Positions 33,019 to 42,811 of a stretch of DNA of 64,000 bases are shown in pieces. The DNA is taken from positions 248,001-312,000 of the forward strand of contig CAVSUB010000009.1 of NCBI GenBank assembly GCA_963730995.1, read 5' to 3'. How positions within the stretch are numbered: the stretch's first letter is position 1; the number at the start of each line of letters is the position of its first letter. Under the pieces are notes generated by a model. That model was not told where the DNA came from, did no database searches, and worked only from the letters and a program-made list of their open reading frames with translations. Source of the DNA: CAVSUB01 sp963730995 (GTDB lineage Bacteria; Acidobacteriota; Vicinamibacteria; Vicinamibacterales; 2-12-FULL-66-21). The position numbers were made by a program, and so were the translations under genes.

Positions 33019-36000
33019 CTCGCCTGACCCTCGTCACCCGCAGCCTCACGTTCCACTGGCGGACCAATCTGGCGGTACTGCTCGGAGTCGCTGCGGCATC
33101 CGCGGTGCTGGCGGGCGCGCTGGTTGTCGGCGATTCGGTGCGGGGCAGTCTTCGTGAGATCGCGCTCGGCCGCCTGGGGCGCACTGAGACGGTTGTCAGC
33201 ACGTCGACCTTTGTCCGCGCGGACGTTGCCGACAGACTCCGCGAGGGCATTCCCACCGCATCCGCCGCGCCGCTCGTTATCGCGAATGCCTTCGTTACGC
33301 ATGAATCGTCCCGTCGCCGCGCGGCGAACGTGCAGGTCTATGGTGTCGACCAGCGGTTCTGGTCGTTCCACGGGCTTCCGGCCGTCGATGGCGTCTATGT
33401 CTCCCCGGCACTCGCAGTCGAGCTCGGCGTTCAATCAGGGGATGCGCTGCTCACACGCGTGCAGAAGCCGGCGCAGATCCCGATCGAGTCGCTCTTCGGC
33501 CGCAAGGAGGACATCGGCCGGACACTGCGACTTCAGCTGACGGGTGTCCTTCCCCGCGAGCGCCTCGGTGAATTCGCGCTGCAGGCGCAGCAGTCCGCCG
33601 TTCGGGCGATCTTTGCGCCGCTCGCGCGCGTCCAGCGGGATCTCGGGGTGCCGGGCCTCGTGAACACGGTGCTGCTCGCCGGTGTCAGTAACAGCGGGGC
33701 GTCTCTGGATCGTGCGCTGCGCCTCGAGGACCTGGGTGTTCGGGTGACGAAAGTCGAGGAGCCTGACGGGAGCACGATGCTCGCCGTCGACACCGAGAGC
33801 GGCATCGTCAACGACGCACTCGAGAAAGCCGCGCGCCGCGCGGGTGAGCGCCTCGGGCTTCAGCCGCTGCCGGTCTTCACGTATCTTGCGAACAGCATCC
33901 GCAAAGGAGATCGTGAAGTTCCGTACTCGCTCGTGACGGCGATGGACCTCGCGGCGCTCCCAAAGTCGGGCGGTTCCCCGGCGAAGGCAGGGGGCACCGA
34001 TCCAATCGTCCTCAACGAGTGGACCGCTCGCGAGCTCGCCGCCGTGCCGGGCGATCGCGTGGAGCTGGACTACAACTTGTGGGATTCCGTTGCGGGGCTG
34101 CAGGCACGATCGGTCGCGTTCACCGTGTCCGGTGTCGTCCCGATTGCCGGGATGGCGGCTGATCGGCGCCTCGTGCCGGAGTATCCAGGCATCACGGGCG
34201 CCGAGAATCTTTCGGATTGGGATCCGCCGTTCCCGATCGATTTGTCGCGTGTGCGGCCGGTCGACGAAGCCTATTGGCACGAGTTCAGGACGACGCCGAA
34301 GGTATTCGTCCCATACGAACGGGGCCGCGATCTGTGGCGGTCGCGATACGGCGCGCTCACGTCGCTGCGCTTCTTCCTCGGCGACCGCTCGAGGGCTGGC
34401 GAATCGTTGGCTTCGTTCAGCCGTACGCTGCGATCGGAAATGTCGGCATCGGCGATGAACGTGGTCATCAGCCCCGCCCGGACGATCGCGCTGTCGGCGT
34501 CAGCGGGTGCGACGGACTTCGGCGAGTACTTCACCTACTTCAGCTTCTTCCTTGTCGTTTCGGCGCTTCTCCTCGTCGTTCTGTTCTTCAAGCTTGGAGT
34601 CGAGCAGCGTTTGCGGCAGATGGGCATCCTCAGGGCGTCCGGCTTCACGATGGCTGACATCCGACGGCTGACGCTCGGCGAGGGCGTCGCTCTCGCGCTC
34701 GCAGGAGGCGCGCTGGGAGCAGTGGGCGCCGTTCTCTATGCCAGGCTCATCGTCTACGGGCTTCGCACGTGGTGGATCGGGGCCGTCGGTACGACCGATC
34801 TGCAGGTGCACGTGTCCGCCGCCTCTCTGCTCGCGGGAGCGGCTGGGGGCGTGGTGGCGGCCGCCATCTGTGTGTTCGTGTCGCTCCGGTCGGTTGCACG
34901 ATTGACTCCGCGTTCACTCCTCCAGGCTCAGACGATCGATCTCGATCGAAGCGCCGGAAAGACGGGCGCTCGATGGAGAGTCTGGGTCGCAGCCCCGCTG
35001 GCACTCGCCGGTGCCGGGATGCTGGCGTGGGGCTTCCTGAGCCAGGCCGCACAGACGGGCGCGTTCTTCGGGGCGGGCGGAGCGTGGCTCATCGCGATGC
35101 TGCTCGTGTTCTCGGCCTGGTTGAGGGCCCGCGATCGACGCCCGATTGCTGCCGCCGGCGCCTGGGCGGTCCCGCGTCTCGGATTCCGCAGCGCCTCGTC
35201 TCGGCCTGGAAGGAGCGTGCTGTCGGCCGCACTGATTGCGTCGGCGACGTTCGTGATCTTCTCGATTGATGCTTTCCGGCGCGGAACGGAAGATATCTCC
35301 TCCGATCCCCGCTCGAGCAGCGGCGGTTACGTGCTGCTCGCGGAGGCAGACCTGCCGATTCTGGCGGATCCGAATACCGCTGCAGGCCGGGACGCACTCC
35401 TCATCGACGGACCGGAGATCGCTCGCACCCACGTGGCGCGGTTCCGCCTCCGGAAGGGACAGGATGCGAGCTGCCTGAACCTCTATCGCCCCACCAACCC
35501 GACGATCGTGGCTCCGGAACCAGCCTTCATCGAGAGCGGCCGTTTCTCGTTTTCGGAATCGATTGCGGCGACAGATGCCGAGCGGGCGAACCCCTGGAGG
35601 CTTCTGGACCGGACGTTCGACGATGGGGCCGTGCCGGCGATCGCGGACGCCACGTCGTTGCAGTACGCGCTGCATGTTCGTGTCGGGGACACGTATGCCG
35701 TGGACGCCGGCGGCGAGAAGCCGCTGATGCTTCGGTTCGTCGCCGCGCTGAGCGACAGCGTCCTGCAGGGCGAAGTGATCATCGCGGAGAACCGGTTCAC
35801 CAGGGTATTCCCGGCGCAGCAGGGCTATCAGTTCTTCCTGATCGAAGACGCCGCAGTCAGGACCCCATCCGAGGCTGCGGTGCTGGCTGGCGTGTTCGAG
35901 CAGGAGCTGCAGGAGTTTGGCGTGGACGCCGTGGGGACCAGCGAACGACTGGCCTCCTTCCATCGCGTGGAGAACACGTACCTCTCGACGTTCCAGGCTC

Positions 36001-36356
36001 TGGGGGGACTCGGGTTGCTGCTCGGAACCTTCGGGCTTGCGGCCGTTACGTTCCGGAACGTCCTCGAGCGCCGCCGCGAGCTCGCGTTGCTTCGAGCGGT
36101 CGGATACAGCCGCCGCAGAATCTCCGTGATGATCCTGTCGGAGGCAGTCCTGCTTCTGGGTGCCGGCCTGGCCGTGGGCGCGGGCTGTGCGGCGCTCGCC
36201 GTCGCGCCCGCGTGGCTCAATCGGGGCGGCACCGTGCGCGCGTCAGGGCTGCTCCTGTTGCTTGGCGTCGTTGCGGTGACAGGGCTCGTCTCTGCGCACG
36301 CGGCCGCCCGTGCCGCCCTCAGCGGACGGCTTCTGGAGGCGCTGAAGACGGAGTAG
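33015..36356 (+). CDS. Large FtsX-domain ABC permease
   Basis: An 1113-residue permease. An N-terminal helix (about residues 17-35) is followed by a large periplasmic domain of more than 450 residues. The first FtsX block is around residues 510-640 with RQMGILRASGFTMADIRRLT, a middle membrane section follows, then a second periplasmic domain and a C-terminal FtsX block with RELALLRAVGYSRRRISVMI. This duplicated layout resembles lipid- or lipoprotein-handling permeases. With its ATPase it may extract or export the glycosylated product of the upstream genes. The 3' end overlaps the convergent S9 peptidase gene by 38 bases. Confidence 0.85.
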   Translation: MTRLTLVTRSLTFHWRTNLAVLLGVAAASAVLAGALVVGDSVRGSLREIALGRLGRTETVVSTSTFVRADVADRLREGIPTASAAPLVIANAFVTHESSRRRAANVQVYGVDQRFWSFHGLPAVDGVYVSPALAVELGVQSGDALLTRVQKPAQIPIESLFGRKEDIGRTLRLQLTGVLPRERLGEFALQAQQSAVRAIFAPLARVQRDLGVPGLVNTVLLAGVSNSGASLDRALRLEDLGVRVTKVEEPDGSTMLAVDTESGIVNDALEKAARRAGERLGLQPLPVFTYLANSIRKGDREVPYSLVTAMDLAALPKSGGSPAKAGGTDPIVLNEWTARELAAVPGDRVELDYNLWDSVAGLQARSVAFTVSGVVPIAGMAADRRLVPEYPGITGAENLSDWDPPFPIDLSRVRPVDEAYWHEFRTTPKVFVPYERGRDLWRSRYGALTSLRFFLGDRSRAGESLASFSRTLRSEMSASAMNVVISPARTIALSASAGATDFGEYFTYFSFFLVVSALLLVVLFFKLGVEQRLRQMGILRASGFTMADIRRLTLGEGVALALAGGALGAVGAVLYARLIVYGLRTWWIGAVGTTDLQVHVSAASLLAGAAGGVVAAAICVFVSLRSVARLTPRSLLQAQTIDLDRSAGKTGARWRVWVAAPLALAGAGMLAWGFLSQAAQTGAFFGAGGAWLIAMLLVFSAWLRARDRRPIAAAGAWAVPRLGFRSASSRPGRSVLSAALIASATFVIFSIDAFRRGTEDISSDPRSSSGGYVLLAEADLPILADPNTAAGRDALLIDGPEIARTHVARFRLRKGQDASCLNLYRPTNPTIVAPEPAFIESGRFSFSESIAATDAERANPWRLLDRTFDDGAVPAIADATSLQYALHVRVGDTYAVDAGGEKPLMLRFVAALSDSVLQGEVIIAENRFTRVFPAQQGYQFFLIEDAAVRTPSEAAVLAGVFEQELQEFGVDAVGTSERLASFHRVENTYLSTFQALGGLGLLLGTFGLAAVTFRNVLERRRELALLRAVGYSRRRISVMILSEAVLLLGAGLAVGAGCAALAVAPAWLNRGGTVRASGLLLLLGVVAVTGLVSAHAAARAALSGRLLEALKTE

Positions 36357-38382
36357 TCGTGCTGTCTTTCTTCGGCAAATCGGGCTTCGCGAAATCCGGT
36401 TTTGGTTCGCCGAAGATGTAGTGATTGAACCAGCCGAGGTTGTGCAGCATCACTGCGCGCATCTCTCTCGGCTTCGTGATGCCGTGGCCGAACCCCTTGT
36501 ACACCACCATCTCCACCGGCACGCCGCGATCCTCCAACCCCTGGCGTAACTCGTACGCGTTGGGAATCGGCACGCGCTTGTCGAGCTCGCCATGCTGGAT
36601 GAGCGTCGGCGTCTTTGCCTGCTTGATGTACGTCATCGGCGAGGTCTTGGCGTAGATCTCCGGATCGATCGCAGGATCTTTGTCGAGGTACTGGATGGTG
36701 AACGGCGTGATGTCGGTGTTGTAGTAGTAGGTCGCCCAGTTGGAGATGCCCGCGCCGACCGAGATCGCCGCAAACCTGTCGGTCGACGTGGTGAGGAAGG
36801 CCGAGATGTATCCGCCCTGACTCCAGCCCATGCAGCCGACCCGCTTGGCATCGACCCAGCCTTTGGCAATCAGGTAGTCCACGCCGGAGAGAACGTCCCA
36901 CGCGTCGCCGACACCGAGGTTGCGGACGTTGAGCTGCCGGAAGTGCTCGCCGTAGCCGGCGCTCCCCCGATAGTTCACTTTCAGAATCAGAGCGCCCTTG
37001 GCGGCCCAGATGTCGGTCGGATAGGTGCGCGTGTCGAGCAGCGTGGGCCGATCGACGCCGGTGGGACCGCCGTGAATCACGCAGAGGAGCGGATACTTCT
37101 TCGTCGGATCGAAACCAGCCGGCTTGATGAGGATGCCTTCGATCGTCGTGCCGTCCTTGCTCTGCCAGGAGATGACCTCGCGGGAGGCGAGCGTCCAGTC
37201 CTTGACTTGATCCGTCATCGAGGTCAGCTGGCGCGGTGCGAACGCACCAAGAGGAGACACGAAGACCTCGTTCAGAGAAGTCGGCGAAGGCGCGGTGAAG
37301 GCCATCGTGCGGCCGTCTTTCGTGAGCGTGACGCCGCCCATGATCAGGTCGTCCGGCTTGCTGATTCGCGTGATGGCGCCGGTGGCGGGATCGACTCGAA
37401 ACAGGTGCGCCCTGGTCTTCTGCGCCGCGCTGAAGTAGATGCCGTCGGCGTTCCACTCCACGAAGTTCGGCTGCTCGTCGAAGCTGTCTGTGATCGATTT
37501 CGGCGTTCCGCCGGAGCTGGGAACTACGGCCAGCCTCGAGTTCGAGTAGAAGAACTTCGGATTGCCCATTGCCGACGAGAACACGATCGATTTCCCATCC
37601 GGCGAGAAGCTGGGGTTGTTGTCCGGGCCGCGCTGCGACACCACTTTCGTGATCGACTTGTCGGCCAGCGTCAGGAGGTAGATGTCCGACGTGCCGCCCT
37701 GAATCAGATCCGGATTGACCGTCGCGCTGAAGACGATTCGCGAGCCGTCGTGCGACCAGGAGAACGACCCGACAGTGAAGTCTTTGCCTTTCGTCCACTG
37801 GCTGCCGGTCACGGGCGCTTGCAGCGCCGCGTCGACGTCCAGCGTCCAGAGCTGCGAGAAGTCGTACTCCTTGCGCACGACTTCGAAGCCGCCGAGGTAC
37901 TCCTGACGCTCCTTGGCCGCTTTGCTGTCAGCATCACTCGAGGTGAAGGCGATACGTTTGCCGTCGTACGACCACGCGTAGCCGTTGACGCCGTTCTCCG
38001 TCTTCGTGAGCTGAACGCCTTCGCCGCCGTCCGGGTGGAGAGCGAAGATCTGGTTCTTGTCGCCCACGCGGCTGCTGGTGAACGAGAGCCAGTCACCGTC
38101 GGGTGACCATTGCGGATTGCCAGCCGACTTCTCGCCGCGCGTCAGTTGGAGCGAGCGGCCCGTCAGCGTGCTCGCCAGCCAGACGTGCGTGACGTAAGCG
38201 TTCTGCTTGAAGTCGGTGGACGTGACGGTATAGGCCACCCACTTCCCGTCAGGAGAGATCTGCGCGCCGCCCGCGCTCTGGAGGTTGAGCAGATCGTCGA
38301 CCGTCGGCACGTGGCGGTCTGCGGCGATGGCCAGAGGGACGGAAACGACGACGAGCAGCAAAGCGAGGGATTGTTTGAACAC
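36319..38382 (-). CDS. S9-family prolyl oligopeptidase-like peptidase, secreted
   Basis: A 687-residue serine peptidase starting at GTG 38382, six bases after AAGGAG. It has a signal peptide (FKQSLALLLVVVSVPLAIA), a seven-bladed beta-propeller with WD40-like PD repeats (for example ISPDGKWVAYT, FSPDGKSIVFSS) and a C-terminal alpha/beta hydrolase domain. The catalytic triad is seen in GWSQGGY (Ser), HGELDKRVP (Asp) and KGFGHG (His), with HGGP near the oxyanion site. It probably cleaves peptides after proline or alanine in the periplasm. It follows the ICMT-like gene by 20 bases. Confidence 0.9.
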   Translation of the reverse strand: MFKQSLALLLVVVSVPLAIAADRHVPTVDDLLNLQSAGGAQISPDGKWVAYTVTSTDFKQNAYVTHVWLASTLTGRSLQLTRGEKSAGNPQWSPDGDWLSFTSSRVGDKNQIFALHPDGGEGVQLTKTENGVNGYAWSYDGKRIAFTSSDADSKAAKERQEYLGGFEVVRKEYDFSQLWTLDVDAALQAPVTGSQWTKGKDFTVGSFSWSHDGSRIVFSATVNPDLIQGGTSDIYLLTLADKSITKVVSQRGPDNNPSFSPDGKSIVFSSAMGNPKFFYSNSRLAVVPSSGGTPKSITDSFDEQPNFVEWNADGIYFSAAQKTRAHLFRVDPATGAITRISKPDDLIMGGVTLTKDGRTMAFTAPSPTSLNEVFVSPLGAFAPRQLTSMTDQVKDWTLASREVISWQSKDGTTIEGILIKPAGFDPTKKYPLLCVIHGGPTGVDRPTLLDTRTYPTDIWAAKGALILKVNYRGSAGYGEHFRQLNVRNLGVGDAWDVLSGVDYLIAKGWVDAKRVGCMGWSQGGYISAFLTTSTDRFAAISVGAGISNWATYYYNTDITPFTIQYLDKDPAIDPEIYAKTSPMTYIKQAKTPTLIQHGELDKRVPIPNAYELRQGLEDRGVPVEMVVYKGFGHGITKPREMRAVMLHNLGWFNHYIFGEPKPDFAKPDLPKKDSTTTPSSAPPEAVR

Positions 38383-38402
38383 TCGACGCTCCTTGGTGCA
38401 AA

Positions 38403-39023
38403 TCATATCGCGGGCCCCCACAGCTGGTATTTCGCGAGCAGTAATGCCGTCATCACTCCCGCCGCGATCAACGTGCCCCGCTCGCTGAAGCAGACCTCGC
38501 GCCATCCATGCGGCCCGCGCGTGCTGAGCGCGACGCCCAGGCGGCCGAAGTCGAGCGTCCACCTCGGGACCTCGCGGAGGTACGTTTCATAGCTCCCACC
38601 GAAATGCTGCACGAGCGCCGCTTCTTCGAATCGGACGATGGCGCTGTACTGAAGGGCGAACAGCGTCCAGGCCACCGGCGCCATCCAGAGGAGTCCTGAG
38701 GCAATCGCGAAGCCGATCCAGATCAGGAAATTCCCGACGTAGAGCGGATTCCTCACCAGCGCGAACGGACCGGCCGACATGAGCGGCCCGAACCGCGCCG
38801 CCCGCGTACGCGAAATCGTCCCGATGTAGCTGACGGCCCAGTACCGGATGGCAAGACCTGCGGTGACGACGCCGAGGCCAAGGCCGAGGATCCAGGGCTC
38901 GCGCATCCAGTTCCATCGGACCAGGATCAAGATCAGCGCCAGCGGTACCGGCGTCCACGAACGCTGGCTGAAAGCCCAGGCCCCGAGTCGTTCGAAGAAG
39001 GTGCGCCGAGGGACAGAGTCCAA
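38403..39023 (-). CDS. Isoprenylcysteine carboxyl methyltransferase-like membrane protein
   Basis: A 206-residue protein with four to five membrane helices. The ICMT/PEMT hallmark is visible as GPFALVRNPLYVGNFLIWIG followed later by RFEEAALVQHFGGSYETY, the SAM-binding segment. Such bacterial proteins methylate small lipids or isoprenoid-linked groups; the substrate is unknown. TTG start, with a GGAG nine bases upstream. The promoter region contains a CTGCCGACTG minisatellite (39041-39121). Confidence 0.75.
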   Translation of the reverse strand: MDSVPRRTFFERLGAWAFSQRSWTPVPLALILILVRWNWMREPWILGLGLGVVTAGLAIRYWAVSYIGTISRTRAARFGPLMSAGPFALVRNPLYVGNFLIWIGFAIASGLLWMAPVAWTLFALQYSAIVRFEEAALVQHFGGSYETYLREVPRWTLDFGRLGVALSTRGPHGWREVCFSERGTLIAAGVMTALLLAKYQLWGPAI

Positions 39024-39040
39024 GTGAGAGTCTCCGAATC

Positions 39041-39121
39041 CACTGCCGACTGCCTGTCGACCGTGACTGCCGACTGCCTGTCGACTGTGACTGCCGACTG
39101 TCGACTGCCGACCGCCGACTG
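39041..39121. repeat. CTGCCGACTG-type minisatellite
   Basis: Tandem, imperfect units of ACTGCCGACTGCCTGTCGAC type fill the gap between the divergent ICMT-like and PQQ-propeller genes. The same sequence family forms the larger array at 63608-63853. Confidence 0.7.
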
Positions 39122-39148
39122 TGAAAGCATAGCCGGGGGAGGTCTGTC

Positions 39149-40424
39149 GTGCGTCAAACCTTCAGTGTGAGCATCCTCGCCGCGTCACTCATGACGGTGA
39201 CGCTCTTCGCAGATAACTGGCCGCAATGGCGCGGACCGGAGCTGAACGGTGTCAGCCGTGAGCGCGGCCTGGTCACCAACTGGACCCAGACCGAGAACGT
39301 CGCCTGGAAGCTTCCGATGCCGAGCCGCAGCGGCGCCACGCCGATCGTGTGGAACGACACGATCTTTCTCAACGTGGCGTTGCATCCCGCGCAGGGCGAG
39401 CTCGAGCTCTGGAGCGTGGACCGCAACTCCGGCGCCGTGAGCTGGAAACGTCCTCTCGGGGGCGGCAACAACATGCAGCGCAAGCAGAACATGTCGTCGC
39501 CGTCCCCTGTGACCGACGGATCCGGCGTGTGGGTCGTGACCGGCACGGGCATCCTCAAAGCCTTCGACTTCAAAGGCAGCGAGCTCTGGGTGCGCGACAT
39601 CCAGAAGGAATACGGCCGGTTCGGCCTGAACTATGGCTACGCGTCCTCGCCGCTTCTCTACGAAGACGCGTTGTACCTGCAGGTGCTGCACGGGATGTAC
39701 ACGGACGATCCGTCGTACCTCCTCCGTATCGACAAGAAGACCGGCCGGACGGTCTGGCGAGTCGAGCGGCCGACCGACGCACGAGCGGAATCCCCGGACT
39801 CGGTACACGACTCCCGCGCTCCTCAAGTACGGCAACACGGCGGAGATCGTGATCACAGGGGGCGATGCCGTGACGGGGCACGATCCGTCCACGGGGAAAG
39901 AGCTCTGGCGCGTGCGCGGTCTGAATCCCGATCGTCGAGGCGACTATCGCATCGTCTCGTCGCCGGTGGTGGCGGGAGGACTGGTGATCGCTCCGACGCG
40001 CGAGAGCCCGATGCTTGCGGTCAAGCCGGGCGGTCGCGGCGACGTCACAGCGACGCATGTGGCGTGGGCGTTCACGCGCGGCGGTCCCGACGTCCCGACG
40101 CCCGTCAGCGACGGACAGTACGTCTACATCGTCAACGACCGCGGCATCGTGCATTGCCTCGATCTGAAGACGGGACAGATCGTCTATGGGCCGCAGCGGC
40201 TGAAGTCCGGCACCTACAGCGCGTCGCCCGTGCTCGCCGACGGGCGGATCTACATCACGAGCGAGGATGGGCTGACGTCTGTGTTTGCAGCGGGGCCAAC
40301 GTTCCAGATGCTGGCCGAGAACGCGGTGGACGAGTACACGCTGAGCTCGGTTGCCGTCTCGAACGGTCAGATCTTTCTTCGGACGGACAAGCATCTCTAT
40401 GCGTTGGGAAAGAGATCGAAATAG
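39149..40424 (+). pseudogene. PQQ-like beta-propeller protein, one-base frameshift
   Basis: GTG start with GGGGAGGT seven bases upstream, then a signal peptide ending before DNWPQWRGPELNG, the standard opening of these propeller proteins. The first frame is good up to WRVERPTDARAESPDS (about 39802). Homology continues in the next frame with YTTPALLKYGNTAEIV and several propeller blades to the stop at 40424. One surplus G in the GG at 39802-39803 explains the break, and the total length is a multiple of three plus one. The intact protein would have about 424 residues and sit in the periplasm. PQQ binding itself is not shown. Confidence 0.8.
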
Positions 40425-40430
40425 GGGGTG

Positions 40431-40489
40431 GCTCTCAGCTTTCAGCTCTCAGCGTGCAAGCTGAAAGCTGACGGCTGAAAGCTGAGAGC
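40431..40489. repeat. AGCTTTCAGC-type inverted repeat
   Basis: GCTCTCAGCTTTCAGC (40431-40446) is perfectly mirrored at 40474-40489. A related pair occurs at 60093-60124 and 60232-60263. It lies just after the propeller gene and could work as a bidirectional terminator. Confidence 0.65.
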
Positions 40490-40528
40490 TGCAACGGAAT
40501 TCACACCCGACTCGAGTGAATTCCGCGA

Positions 40529-40984
40529 CTAAGCGGTCGGTCTGAAGTACAGGACCATCGCCGCACCAATGGCGGTGATGACGAACCCCAGATAGAGCAT
40601 CGCGCCGGGAGGGTTCTTCGGCGGGTGCGTTGCCATGGTGTAGAGGACGTTGACGAGAGGGGCGCCGCCGAACACCAGCGGCATCACATAGGTGGGCGAC
40701 CCGCCGGCTCGGAACGAGAAGATGATGCACACGGCGCCCAGCGCACCGAGGATACCGGCGATCGTGGCGGCGCTCGTGCCGGAGCTATTGAAGCCGCGGG
40801 CATCGAGCTGGCCCTGTGACATGAGCGTCACGATCGGGACGACCACGCCTATCAGGAAGTAGGCGACGCCGACGCACAGCAGCGCGCGCATCGGGCTTCC
40901 GAGCTTCACCTGTCCCTGGTGCAGCATCGCCCCGTAGACGCCCCAGGACAAGACCGCACCCGCCACGTACGCCACCCATCCCAT
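40529..40984 (-). CDS. Four-helix membrane protein, DMT-like, unknown function
   Basis: A 151-residue protein with four hydrophobic helices (about residues 3-20, 30-52, 75-95 and 125-148). The pattern resembles half of a drug/metabolite transporter, but there is no clear EamA motif. It contains no catalytic residue pattern that I recognise. It is convergent with the frameshifted propeller gene. Confidence 0.65.
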   Translation of the reverse strand: MGWVAYVAGAVLSWGVYGAMLHQGQVKLGSPMRALLCVGVAYFLIGVVVPIVTLMSQGQLDARGFNSSGTSAATIAGILGALGAVCIIFSFRAGGSPTYVMPLVFGGAPLVNVLYTMATHPPKNPPGAMLYLGFVITAIGAAMVLYFRPTA

Positions 40985-41009
40985 CGCAAACTCCTGTTGC
41001 CGTGTAGGG

Positions 41010-41027
41010 CGCGGGCTTTAGCCCGCG
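41010..41027. repeat. GC-rich palindrome
   Basis: CGCGGGC (41010-41016) and GCCCGCG (41021-41027) flank a TTTA loop. Similar in kind to 13860-13879. It lies 27 bases upstream of the start of the membrane protein gene that ends at 40529. Confidence 0.55.
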
Positions 41028-41073
41028 AAACAACAAAAATGAACCACCGGCCATGAAGGTCGTGAGGTCGATT

Positions 41074-42534
41074 TTACTTCACCGGCCACGCGGGACTGTC
41101 CGTCCGGGCAGTCGCCAGGTATGTGTCGATCTTCTTGACGATCGCAGGATTCGCGGCGGCGACGTTCTCGCGCTCGCCGGGATCGCGATCGAGGTTGTAC
41201 AACTCGAGCGGGCCGTCCTTCTGAAGTCGAACGGCCTTCCACTGGCCGGTCCGGACGGCCTGCTGGAACCCACGCTCGTGGAACTCCCAATAAAGGTATT
41301 CGTGCGTCGGTTGGGGGCGGCCGCGAAGCGCGCGCGCCATCGAGATTCCATCGAGCCCCGCAGGGACCTTCGCTCCTGCGAGCTCCGCCAGCGTGGGAAA
41401 GATATCCCAATGCGCCCACACATGGTTGCTCGTGCGGCCGGCCGGGATGGTGCCCGGCCACTTCGCAATCATCGGAACCCGGATGCCGCCCTCGTAGAGA
41501 TCCCGCTTGATCCCTCGAAGGCCTCCGGAGCTCTTGAAGAAGGCAGGGTCGCCGCCCCCCTCCTGGTGCGGGCCGTTGTCGCTGATGAACATGAACAGCG
41601 TTCGGCCGTCCAGCCCCCGGTCCTTGACGAGATCGGCGAGCCGGCCGATGTCGCGATCCATTCGCTGGATCATCGCCACGAACGCCGCCCTCGGGGTCGG
41701 CTGCGAGCGGTATCCGAGCGACACGTCGTCGGGGCCGGTCCGCCGGCCGTCGGCCGTGGCATTGACGAACGGTGTTTCAGGAAAGCGTCCCTTGACCGCG
41801 GCAAGCGAATCCTCCGGCACCCGCAGTTCCGCGTGCGGCACCGTGTAGTTCAGATACAGGAAGAATGGCCGTGGGTCGGCCTTCTGGAGGAACGCCGAGG
41901 CCTCCTTCGTGAAGAGGTCGTTGACGTAGTCCTGTTCCACGTCGGTTGGAACTGATTCGCCGTTTCTGAACAGATGGTCCGTGAACTGGCGGTGGGCATG
42001 CCGGTGATCGAGGAATCCAAAGGAATACTCGAATCCTTTCTTGTCCGGCTGGCCGTCGCTTCCTGGCCGCCCGAGGCCCCACTTTCCAATCACCGCTGTC
42101 CTGTAGCCGGCGTCGCGGAGTGCCATTGCAACCGTGACGTCTTCCGGCCGCAAAGGGATTTCTCCGTTCCCTCGAATCCAGGCATGCCCGGTGTGAAGAC
42201 CGGTCATGAGAGCCGTTCGGGAAGGCGCGCAGACGGTGCTGCCAGCGTAATAGTGCGAAAAGCGGATGCCTTCCCGCGCCAGGCGGTCCAGCATCGGGGT
42301 CTGGAACCGGGCCTGGCCATACGCGCTCAGGTCGCCGTAACCTAGATCGTCGGCCTGGACGACGACGATGTTGGGCCGCGGAGGGGAGGGCGGGGCTTGC
42401 GTCGCTCCGGACAGGGTGATTCCCCAGGCGGCAAGGGCGAACAGCGCCAGCCACCTCGGGACGTTCGGGGCTCGTCTGACTTGGCGTACGGGCGCACGAG
42501 CGTCCGGGATGGGCTCTGGGGTATCGAAGCGCAC
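41074..42534 (-). CDS. Arylsulfatase-type sulfatase
   Basis: A 486-residue sulfatase if it starts at GTG 42534; upstream starts (ATG 42579, TTG or ATG 42663) are possible and the N-terminus is uncertain. A hydrophobic signal (WLALFALAAWGITLSGATQA) precedes PNIVVVQADDLGYGD, the metal-binding opening. The formylglycine motif CAPSRTALMTG is intact (Cys type), and KWGLGRPG and FISDNGPH supply further active-site residues. It probably removes sulfate from sulfated polysaccharides or small esters in the periplasm. A separate maturase is needed and is not in the window. Confidence 0.87.
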   Translation of the reverse strand: MRFDTPEPIPDARAPVRQVRRAPNVPRWLALFALAAWGITLSGATQAPPSPPRPNIVVVQADDLGYGDLSAYGQARFQTPMLDRLAREGIRFSHYYAGSTVCAPSRTALMTGLHTGHAWIRGNGEIPLRPEDVTVAMALRDAGYRTAVIGKWGLGRPGSDGQPDKKGFEYSFGFLDHRHAHRQFTDHLFRNGESVPTDVEQDYVNDLFTKEASAFLQKADPRPFFLYLNYTVPHAELRVPEDSLAAVKGRFPETPFVNATADGRRTGPDDVSLGYRSQPTPRAAFVAMIQRMDRDIGRLADLVKDRGLDGRTLFMFISDNGPHQEGGGDPAFFKSSGGLRGIKRDLYEGGIRVPMIAKWPGTIPAGRTSNHVWAHWDIFPTLAELAGAKVPAGLDGISMARALRGRPQPTHEYLYWEFHERGFQQAVRTGQWKAVRLQKDGPLELYNLDRDPGERENVAAANPAIVKKIDTYLATARTDSPAWPVK

Positions 42535-42811
42535 TGTCGCGGCCGGTGTCAGTGTAGTGCAACCCGTGTGTGAAAACATTGCACTGGGCGTGGTGTGGCT
42601 GACGTTGCCATTCGGCACTCGAACGCTGGACAAAGGAGCCGTGCTCGATGTATATCGCCACACGACCGCGGTGGGAACGGGTGTGGATGCGGGATCCTCG
42701 AGGTCGTTTCAGCCCGAGCGCTGCGGGATCGAATATTGCGAGCGCTCGACAGCGACTCGCGTCCATAGCTTCATAGTTGCCATGGTCGGCGGTCACCAAA
42801 GGAGAGTGGTC

